NCBI GenBank assembly: GCA_002751075.1
Contig: NAOQ01000441.1
Span: 45,175 to 61,930, forward strand
Origin: Ichthyophonus hoferi
Taxonomy: Eukaryota; Opisthokonta; Ichthyosporea; Ichthyophonida; Ichthyophonidae
Reading direction: 5' to 3'
DNA: 16,756 nucleotides
This document shows, piece by piece, positions 9,449 through 16,756 of the stretch (position 1 is its first letter; each line of letters opens with the position of its first letter). The notes below the pieces were generated by a model. The model worked only from the letters and a program-made list of their open reading frames with translations. It made no database searches and was not told where the DNA came from. Made by a program: the position numbers and the translations under genes.

Positions 9449-10097
9449 TTTAAAACCAGCTTTATTTGAACACGCATTGGTCTAGACTCAATAGGTATTA
9501 TTAGTTGTCATATTACATATTAACAATCTCATTATCCAATAGCTTACTTTGAAAAGAGTTAAACGGTATAAAGTATCACGTAATGATAACTGTGAGAGTC
9601 GTTCTCAACAAGTTAATAAATAGCACAGAGCGCAGCTGACACTTAAAGGCCAATGGTATTCAAATATGCAAGACCCCCTTAAGAGTAGTAATTTTAATTT
9701 TCAAACAAATCTCATCCTAGTTGTAGCTATCGGAAAACAGTTTATACTAATAGTTGTATTCAATGCTGCTTATTTTAGCTTTTTTTGTAATTGGTTTCTC
9801 ATTCAGTTTAAACGTCAATCAACAATTTCAAGAAAAGAATTAAAATAAAAAGCTAAATATATATATCATTTCACTGCAGAATTTCCCATCTCGGCCCTAA
9901 TACTCAAAAAAATAAATAGAATACCGTATAAATAATAAGTAATAAAGTAAAAATATTTGATTGTGTCCGACTATTTTTATTTTCTCTATTTATGTAGTTA
10001 TACTTGGTAAATATTTTTATCTAATAGCACATAATTCCTCAATAACCATTAAAAAATCTACTTTGGAGAAATATGTATTGTCGCCGAATATATCTAG

Positions 10098-10125
10098 CTA
10101 GGGGATCCAACACTCAGACCCCTAG
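10098..10125. repeat. perfect 7-bp inverted repeat
   Basis: CTAGGGG (10098-10104) and CCCCTAG (10119-10125) flank a 14-nt loop. The C4/G4 core resembles stress-response element words (AGGGG/CCCCT) bound by fungal zinc-finger activators. That link is only a suggestion based on the sequence and its place upstream of a lipid-synthesis gene. Confidence 0.5.
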
Positions 10126-10149
10126 ATTTGGAATGTTGAACTTTATCTT

Positions 10150-10156
10150 TATATAA
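10150..10156 (+). promoter_or_regulatory. candidate TATA box upstream of the acyltransferase gene
   Basis: TATATAA in the context CTTTATATAAGG, 479 nt before the ATG at 10629. The distance would demand a long leader or a 5' untranslated exon, so the assignment is weak. Confidence 0.2.
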
Positions 10157-10628
10157 GGAAAAGATGATAGATAAACACCACATGTGCTTATAAATGTTGG
10201 TAGTTATTGAAGGTAGCGCTAAATACCTTGAAAAAATAAATTAAAAACAAATAAAGTAAGAAACTTGTAGATATAGTAGTAGAACTACCTTTAATGTTGT
10301 GGGAAACTTTGGAACTTCTTCTATAGACCAGCTCCAGAAGTTAGTCCTGAGAACAAAAAAATAGAAGGAGATAAATTGTACTGTCTACTACTAGTAAAAT
10401 GTGTTCATTATTTTCAACTAGTTGGCTCACGTTTCCTTGTTGTGCCTAAGGAGTTCCTGATTCACTAGTCTGGCTCTTGCATTACGGTTGCTTTTTTAGC
10501 ATTAAGCTTTCAACCAGTGCATATTTCTTGGTAATATCGTAGCATCTACTTGGAATAACACTAATATTTATTTTTTTATTTATGTTTCAAGAATTAAGAA
10601 AGAGGAAACAGACAATTGTGCTTCGAAC

Positions 10629-10703
10629 ATGGAAGAAATTGCCCAATCCAATAATGAGAAGAACATTCTCAAGGAGAAGAAGAAAGGCAGTCTAAAAGAA
10701 CTA
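10629..10703 (+). CDS. DGAT2: DGAT2 exon 1 (residues 1-25)
   Basis: MEEIAQSNNEKNILKEKKKG followed by SLKEL; a hydrophilic, lysine-rich cytosolic N-terminus as in many DGAT2 enzymes. The donor is CTA|GTAAGC, phase 0. Family conservation only starts in exon 2, so this exon rests on the start codon, the donor and the phase match. Confidence 0.75.
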
Positions 10704-12799
10704 GTAAGCTATTCTTGTCAAGTGATTGCATATTTCAATAATCGATTTATTTGCTTATTTATTTATTTAATGGTGTCAATCTCTCCCTCTTCCTCTTATT
10801 TTCTACTATGTAGGATTGTTCCCTTAGCCAAGTTTTCCCGTGTATACCTAGATATATTTTTACCTTTATTTGCGGTAGCTTTACTGTTAGACCTTCTTTA
10901 ATGCCATCCTCTGGGTTAGGCCCAGATAAAATTTGACCAAGTTTATTGTATTGATAACTTGTGAATTATTCGTCCATATGTTCTTGGCTTAAGTATACTC
11001 GCCCTGCATTTGTAAGTCTTATTAAATTATTATGGGTTAGATAGAGCTATATTAAGAGAGAATTGTTCTAGTGTGTATGAGGTATATTTTTTATTGTAAT
11101 CATATATGTATAGTTGTAAACCTCCATTGGATGATCAAACAGATAAAATTATTGGTCTTTTCGATATTCAATTAACCCTTTTTTTAAGTTGTTTATTGGT
11201 CTTTTACCTCTCGGCCTGGATTATCATTACAGAGTTGGATATAAAATGGTGTTAATTAACTTGCCACCGTCGGTTTTTCATCAATGGAAATGCATCAGAA
11301 AATAGCACAAAGTCTTAATCTACCTCTTGAGTAAACAAGGCGTAAGAAGAAGAAAAAATCAATATGGAGGAGGGAGAGGGAAAGCGACAGAAAACAGCTG
11401 TGTAACTGAAAGCCCATTATATCGAGTAACAGGAACCATGTGCGAAGCATATCTATCACTGGACCATGTACCAATTTAATTTAATCCCAACCCTCTACTG
11501 CTTCTGATATCCCAGTATATAGTTACAGCTACCTGAACTGACATATAGGCACTCTTTATACAGTTTCCCCGACGACCCAGCTGGGTGGCCCCACTTGATA
11601 TCCCCCTTGAACGTCGAATGCAAACATTGGCCGTATTGATCTTTGTTTTTCTTCAGATATCTTTCGTAATGTTCAATATTTACATCATACTCACTCCATC
11701 CTTATGGGTATGTTTTCTTGCTTGTCTTTTATATGTTCTTTGTTGAGGCTATGTATTCATGGTGATAGTAATTGTGAGGGTGTTAGAGTTCTGTTGGCTT
11801 ATGGAAAATAATTGTAATCCATAGCACCATGGTAGCCAGTGAGTGGAGAGTGCGTCTTCTATACACTATCTATCTATCTATTCATTCACCCACCTACCTG
11901 CTTGGTCACTTCTTCTATGTCACTGACTCCTCACTGACTAAGGAGATATATGCAAACTGAAATTTTTTTAAGCCTGAACAGTTATTTACTTGTACTTACA
12001 CTCCCATATGTGCCTATCTAAACAAATACATGTGCATACATACCCACATTTGAACTAATGCACATTAATCGTGAGTTATTCAATGCTTCCTGGTCCCTCT
12101 ATTCCAGACTCGAGAGACAAGCCTTATTGCATTAGTTGATATTATACAACATGCTCTTTACCCCTTTATCCTGACACTCACATCCCATCATCTCTCGTTC
12201 AACTATAGGTTTTCTATATCCCATATGTTCTATGGATTCATTTCGTTGATTATGAAGCCAGTAAAAATGGCGTTGGACGAAGAGTTGATTTTTTACGTGA
12301 CCTTGAGATTTGGAAAAAAGCTGCCGGGTATTTTCCTGTTAAACTACATAAGACTGTTGACCTAGATCCCAAGGTAGGAGTGGTTGGAAATTATGCTACA
12401 ATTATGGTGTGTTATGTAGATAGATCTGTGCATATCTATGCAAATTCCTGTTTGAGTCTATGTGTTCTCACATTGTAACGGTATGTAAACCGTGTGGTAT
12501 GATATTAATGATCAGCATTTCTATGTCTGCGCATGTTTTAGGGAGAGAATATGATGTATTGGTAATGATGTGTATATCTTCTTTTATACTTGTCCGCTCG
12601 AAGCGTGTCGGTAATATATAGAAAAGGGTTAAAGAGTTGATGTGTGATGGTGTGTTCTTTTTCATATCGTCTGGACTTCTATAATGTTGATGTACAATTT
12701 TAAAACAGAAAGATGGGAGAAGGATAATGTGTGCCTTATTGCAAAGAAGTTTGTCCAAGTTAGCGCAAATAATTTAGAATCCTGGTGAGAGTTGCTACA

Positions 12800-12837
<38 letters not shown>

Positions 12838-13708
12838 ATTGCTATTGTTATTGTTATTGTTAGTTATTTTCACTCAAAAGCGCTCACGTACATACATACC
12901 CCCAGAAACACTACCTGTTTGCATACCACCCTCATGGGATCATAGGCGTTGGTTCGGTGTTCACTATTGGAACGAATGCTTGTGGAGTGTATGACCTCTT
13001 CCCAGGTGGGTACACCTTGTACATTGTATGTAGAGATGAAATAATAGAAGGGGTGTTCGGATAGTGGATATTCAATCCTCTGTGCAGTTGATCATCTCAG
13101 ATATATATGTATTAATCCATGTCTATGCATATAGATATTTATCCTCATTGTCCTTTTATATACCATCCACTCTTGTTCTCTTCCTCGCTCTCTCTCCAAT
13201 GTCCCCTATCTTTCTTACCCTCATTAACTCATGTCCGGTGGAGCAGATACTTCTGATACTTCTCTATTTATACCTATCCTTCCAGCACTCCTAATCCTGT
13301 CACCAATAACCATCCCCTTTTCCCTGGTTTCCTTTCTTACCCAAGGCCCATTGATTCACTCAACTACCCCTCCTCTGTCTTCCCATCTCCCCTTGACTCT
13401 GTATTTCTCCCTCTCTATTTATCTATATATGTAGGCATAAAGATTCAGGCCGCGACGCTCGCCATGAACTTCAAGTTACCATTCTACCGTGAGATACTGT
13501 TGTGGATGGGATTTTGCGACTGTGGTCACACCTCTGTCAACAACGTATTAAGCAGCCCTACCCCTGGTACCTCCATGTGGATTGTGGTGGGTGGGGCCGC
13601 CGAGGCCCTGGATGCACACCCAGGAACTAATGATTTGACGCTAATGAAAAGAAAGGGCTTTATCAAATTTGCTCTGAGACATGGGTAAGTGATGTCCTAT
13701 GGTTTCTG

Positions 13709-13754
<46 letters not shown>

Positions 13755-15208
13755 CCCCTTTACCCCCTCCTTCCCATTTGTAATCGATCTGTATCATATT
13801 GATAGTAGTGTTTGACTGGTTCTATAGGAATGATAGTCTGTTAGAAAATATAGAAAGAGAGAAGTGCCAGGACAAATGCGTAATTGATTGACTAAAGTTA
13901 TTGGATAGGGTATGCATGTATATTTATTAGTAATGTAACATTATATGAGCTCCTGCACAATGCCATTTCTAGCCAGTCTATGATATATTGCGACTGCAAT
14001 GTATATAATACTAATGTTATTAGTGTAAATATATGGGTATATGCAATGTAGCTTTCCTGGGCATGTATTTGGCGTTCTATGTTAGCTCACACTAACTGTG
14101 ATATCTACAGGGCTTCTCTGGTTCCAGTGTTTGGTTTTGGTGAAAATAATGTTTGGAATCAGGTGCCCAACCCCCCTGGCTCTAAAGTCCGAACATTCCA
14201 GGTAGGCTTATGTGGATATGGATCTGGGCAATTATGGCTTGAAAAGCAATGTATTCTCACAGATGGTTGGTGAGAAGACAGGCGGGATGAGAGCTAAAAG
14301 GCTGTAAGGATAGAGGTGGTAGGATGGTATGGTGTATACATATGCATACATATGTGGCCTTAATACCGACCGGATCCTATCCTATTATCATGTTTACTAT
14401 TCACCACTCCACCCACTTACTATTTACCATGCTCTCATATCGACAGATAAGATACCTTCCATATCTAAGCTAGTCAACTAGACATACTATATATTAAATC
14501 TTCTTGTTTATTTGTCCCTCCACAGGAGAAAATTGGCAAGGTCATGGGATTTACTATGCCTCTTGTGTTTGGCCGTGGCATTTTCCAATACAAATTTGGT
14601 ATTGTGCCATATAGACATGCAGTCAACGTTGTTGGTAAGTGTATGTTGTTGATGCATATAGGCATGTATACATATGCTGGTACTCTTGTGTAGCTAACGG
14701 GGTCCGTCCAAGATGTTCATTATGAGATGTGTTGGCTGCATAGTATTTACGAATCAAGTATCTTAATGTCCTGGCACTTCTATGGGTTGGGTTGGGAAGT
14801 ATGTTTGTGACAGGAAGAAAAGCAGCTATGTATCTATTTCCCCTTACAACTACATATATACGTACGAATATTTACGTCTCCCATGTGTGCCGCACATTTC
14901 AAGGCTCTTTTATTTTGTATTTATCATTAATGGGAAAGACAGGTAAGGGGGCCCATCAAATTTATATTTGTGTGTGATAGATACCATTTTCGCAATTAAA
15001 TTATTCATGTGCATGGAAGGCATATATTCATCTATGTACGTTCCATCCAGTTGGTGAGCCAATCGATTGCCCTCGGACTCCCAACCCTACCATTGAAGAG
15101 ATCGACGCCATGCAGAAATTATATGTTCAGGGGTTGTCAAAACTATACTATGCCAACTGCGACAAGTATGACCCCCATCGTAAACAGGATATGCAAATTG
15201 TACTGTAG
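10629..15208 (+). CDS. DGAT2: acyl-CoA:diacylglycerol O-acyltransferase, DGAT2 family
   Basis: Transfers a fatty acyl group from acyl-CoA to diacylglycerol, the last step of triacylglycerol synthesis, at the endoplasmic reticulum and lipid droplets. Exons are 10629-10703, 11564-11707, 12209-12373, 12906-13005, 13435-13684, 14111-14201, 14526-14634 and 15051-15208; the join codes for 363 aa, close to the usual 330-390. Residues 1-31 are charged and basic. Residues about 34-45 (APLDIPLERRMQ) are a family signature, followed by a membrane hairpin at about 47-67 and 72-86. YFP is at 114-116, the catalytic HPHG at 136-139, VGGAAEA at 213-219, RKGFIKFALRHG at 234-245, VPVFGFGEN at 249-257, GRG at 291-293 and VGEPI at 312-316. 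The histidine normally found in FHGRG is absent (VFGRG). Monoacylglycerol acyltransferase activity cannot be excluded from sequence alone. A wholly non-coding 5' exon upstream is possible. Confidence 0.93.
11564..11707 (+). CDS. DGAT2: DGAT2 exon 2 (residues 26-73)
   Basis: The acceptor is TTATACAG and the donor TGG|GTATGT, phase 0 at both ends. It carries the WVAPLDIPLERRMQTLAVL signature, typical of the family, and the first hydrophobic segment. Confidence 0.9.
11865..11884. repeat. short (ATCT)n microsatellite in DGAT2 intron 2
   Basis: Four imperfect copies of the tetramer CTAT/ATCT, followed by CATT and CACC/TACC variants. Simple sequence inside an intron of 501 nt (11708-12208). Confidence 0.7.
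12209..12373 (+). CDS. DGAT2: DGAT2 exon 3 (residues 74-128)
   Basis: The acceptor is AACTATAG and the donor AAG|GTAGGA, phase 0 at both ends. It completes the membrane hairpin (FYIPYVLWIHFV), then GRRVDFLRDLEIWKKAAGYF and the YFP motif at residues 114-116, ending KTVDLDPK. Confidence 0.92.
12802..12863. repeat. (AT)n then (TTATTG)n compound microsatellite in DGAT2 intron 3
   Basis: About 16 AT dinucleotides (12802-12833) run into imperfect TTG/TTATTG repeats. The tract lies 40-100 nt before the exon 4 acceptor, so its length could influence splicing. Confidence 0.9.
12906..13005 (+). CDS. DGAT2: DGAT2 exon 4 (residues 129-161 plus one base), catalytic HPHG
   Basis: The acceptor is ACCCCCAG and the donor CCAG|GTGGGT, entering in phase 0 and leaving in phase 1. 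It codes for KHYLFAYHPHGIIGVGSVFT, with the catalytic histidine block at 136-139, and ends at DLFP of the family motif (D/K)xFPG(I). Confidence 0.95.
13435..13684 (+). CDS. DGAT2: DGAT2 exon 5 (residues 162-244 and part of 245)
   Basis: The acceptor is TATATGTAG and the donor GG|GTAAGT, entering in phase 1 and leaving in phase 2. It codes for IKIQAATLAMNFKLPFYREI, the IVVGGAAEALDAHPG block and MKRKGFIKFALRHG. The ATG at 13464 is an internal methionine, not a start. The preceding intron (13006-13434) is very pyrimidine-rich, which leaves chance open frames there. Confidence 0.95.
13710..13754. repeat. (TA)n then (TG)n compound microsatellite in DGAT2 intron 5
   Basis: About 15 TA repeats followed by seven TG repeats, starting 25 nt after the exon 5 donor. 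A likely length polymorphism. Confidence 0.95.
14111..14201 (+). CDS. DGAT2: DGAT2 exon 6 (end of residue 245 to 275)
   Basis: The acceptor is ATCTACAG and the donor CAG|GTAGGC, entering in phase 2 and leaving in phase 0. It codes for ASLVPVFGFGENNVWNQVPN then PPGSKVRTFQ, the conserved VPxxxFGEN block. Confidence 0.95.
14526..14634 (+). CDS. DGAT2: DGAT2 exon 7 (residues 276-311 plus one base)
   Basis: The acceptor is CTCCACAG and the donor TTG|GTAAGT, entering in phase 0 and leaving in phase 1. It codes for EKIGKVMGFTMPLVFGRGIF then QYKFGIVPYRHAVNVV. The usual FHGRG is here VFGRG (residues 289-293), so the common histidine is replaced by phenylalanine. Confidence 0.95.
15051..15208 (+). CDS. 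DGAT2: DGAT2 exon 8 (residues 312-363, stop)
   Basis: The acceptor is TCCATCCAG, phase 1. The split codon gives V312, followed by GEPIDCPRTPNPTIEEIDAM and a helical C-terminus ending QDMQIVL before TAG at 15206-15208. No KKxx-type retrieval signal is seen at the very end. Confidence 0.93.
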
Positions 15209-16756
15209 TAATCCAAGCTAATTACTTTTAGTTGTATTGTTTTATAGAGGTATATTACATAGGAATAACCCATAAGTACATATAAGTACGTGGTATGAAA
15301 ATACTGATGATCCAAGCAACTTGACTCTGATAGTTGTGATCATCTCTGAAAATATAAAATAAAAATATGAAATAATAGCCAAATGAACTCTAATTTTGTA
15401 ACCAATACCATGTTTAATCGGGCGACAGCCAGACTCGAATCGAATTCATTCAACTCATTTGCAATACAAGTTGAATAGATAATCACTTAAATAGTCAATT
15501 GCGTCCATGTCCATTTGTTTACCAATTGTGTGTGTAGAGGAATACGTCAAATACCCTCCCTCCGTCACATGCACGTACACCTTTGCCTTTCCATCCTCCT
15601 TGGTCTGCCTCTGGGCTTAGCTTATTATGCATAGCTGTACTTATTTAAATCAGTGTTATCATTTTAGTATGAGGTGACATTGAGCTATTTTTATAGCCGT
15701 CTTTATTAATGGAAGTCAAAGGGGTTGGGGTGGGTACAATAGTAGACCCCTGCAATAGGATTAACGCATAACTAGGTTTTAATTTATGTACATTTGTATC
15801 CATTGAAAAATGTACTTCAATCCACTAAGCACTGTGAATACATATTTATATAAATATTCAAGTATTTCAGCTCCTACAATTTCAAAGTAAGTACTTAGTC
15901 TAAAACTTCATGATGTCCTTGATTAATACTTATTGCTTATCTTGCATTGAACCTCTTACATGTTAAGATGCGTGTTTTATAATGCGGTTTCACTTTGTCT
16001 TTAAGACTTGGAAAATAGCTAATTTAATAATTTTTCCTACTGCATTTAATTAAGGACCAAAGGTTTAAATACAGTCTAGAATGAAAATTTGCAAAGGTTT
16101 TAAATAGTACTGACCATTGAATTTTGTTGAAATCAAGTTTTTCACTACGCTTAGATATATTTATTATTCTTTACTATTGCTATCCCGTTTATGCATTTGG
16201 TTATATTTACTAATTAAGTGCAATAGGAAGTCGTCGGCAATCATTTCTCCTATTGATCCATGACTTAGCGGTCAACCGTTGCTACGCCAACTAGCCAAGG
16301 ATTAGTTTCTTTATATAGATACCAGTCAGAACTTAACATTTAACATGTACACCTATTGCTTTTTCATCATTATGCTTATATAATATACTCACAAACAATA
16401 ATAAAGGTGCTGCTCTCAATCATCAATATTTGTCAAAGCTTCTTCGGAAATTTATCTACTTGTGTTGGTTGTGTTATTGTTCATTTACATTCTTTTGATT
16501 CTCAAGTGGTGGAGAGTTAACCAGATTCTTTATGTAATCATGACAAGTTTTTTTTTTTTTTGAAAAATAGTACTAAGCCAAATATAATTCACAATATATA
16601 TAAATATCCATATATTAAGGTTTTAGATATATATATTATGATATCTTTTGTAACATAATGCAGTAGATAGCATCTTTTATAACTGGCTATACATTCTAAT
16701 TCATATTGTTGCTTATATTCCTAATACTGGGTTATTTAATTATGCAAGTTTATATA
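15209..16756. other. 3' flank of the acyltransferase gene, no recognised gene
   Basis: No AATAAA lies close after the stop. An A-rich stretch at about 15350-15378 (AAAATAAAAATATGAAATAA) is the best polyadenylation candidate. The rest is AT-rich, without open frames or RNA genes I can name. An LTR-like stretch around 16124-16503 is described among the findings. Confidence 0.45.
16548..16561. repeat. 14-nt T homopolymer
   Basis: A run of fourteen T near the right end. It could be simple sequence or the reverse-strand trace of a poly(A) tail; no adjacent retroelement body was identified. Confidence 0.85.

Larger units (their letters stand above)
9450..10628. other. upstream region of the acyltransferase gene, no recognised coding sequence
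   Basis: AT-rich DNA before the DGAT2 start codon. It contains a perfect 7-bp inverted repeat (10098-10125) and a TATA-like word (10150). An open frame at 9666-9848 has biased hydrophobic composition and no recognisable family. A non-coding 5' exon could lie here, because the candidate TATA box is nearly 480 nt before the ATG. Confidence 0.5.

Noticed and set aside
9666-9848. 60-codon plus-strand open frame with hydrophobic residues
   Set aside because: AT-rich composition, no splice or family support and no promoter evidence.
10281-10378. Short open stretch (NVVGNFGTSSIDQLQKLVL) upstream of DGAT2
   Set aside because: Only about 30 codons, with no start and no good splice junction leading to exon 1.
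12468-12758. 96-codon minus-strand open frame in DGAT2 intron 3
   Set aside because: Antisense within an intron, with no recognisable motif.
13064-13434. Two overlapping plus-strand open frames in DGAT2 intron 4
   Set aside because: They arise from the pyrimidine-rich intron and interrupt the phase-consistent DGAT2 gene model.
15418-15460. GACTCGAATCGAATTC resembling a tRNA T-loop
   Set aside because: No acceptor, D or anticodon stems could be found around it.

Overview
The window is AT-rich, intron-bearing nuclear DNA from a eukaryote. The only gene identified with confidence is an eight-exon acyl-CoA:diacylglycerol acyltransferase of the DGAT2 family (10629-15208, + strand). All seven introns are GT-AG, their phases are consistent from exon to exon, and the joined product is 363 aa. 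Several of its motifs (LDPKKHYLFAYHPHG, DLFPG, GFTMPL, VPYRH) resemble fungal DGAT2, especially Mucoromycota-type enzymes. Animal MOGAT2/DGAT2 proteins share many of the same blocks, so an early-diverging fungus is a guess. Introns of 324-860 nt with (TA)n microsatellites are long for most fungi.

Layout. At the left edge, on the minus strand, is the probable last exon of a gene that leaves no long ORF (about 38-185). Positions 186-1349 hold no recognised gene. A TATAAATA box at 1350 precedes a small plus-strand gene (1492-3078) of unknown function. It has two possible exon structures; a four-exon, 179-aa model fits the splice signals best.

Positions 3230-9450 are a repeat graveyard. They hold two related LTR copies, at 3230-3648 (a solo LTR with 5-bp target duplications) and 8272-8689, and two degraded minus-strand segments resembling Ty1/copia pol (about 4860-5730 and 7150-8100). 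Beyond these lies a compact hairpin-rich stretch at 9099-9280 with a 63-nt unit repeated twice. Positions 9450-10628 are the upstream region of the DGAT2 gene, and 15209-16756 is 3' flank with no recognised gene and at most a doubtful LTR-like segment near the right end.

The three genes show no evident shared pathway. The acyltransferase makes storage triacylglycerol at the endoplasmic reticulum. I found no RNA gene, CRISPR array or multi-gene system. The observations most worth a second look are a substituted histidine in the acyltransferase (FHGRG to VFGRG), the two genes hidden by short exons, the solo LTR with its target duplication, and the 63-nt hairpin-bearing tandem repeat.
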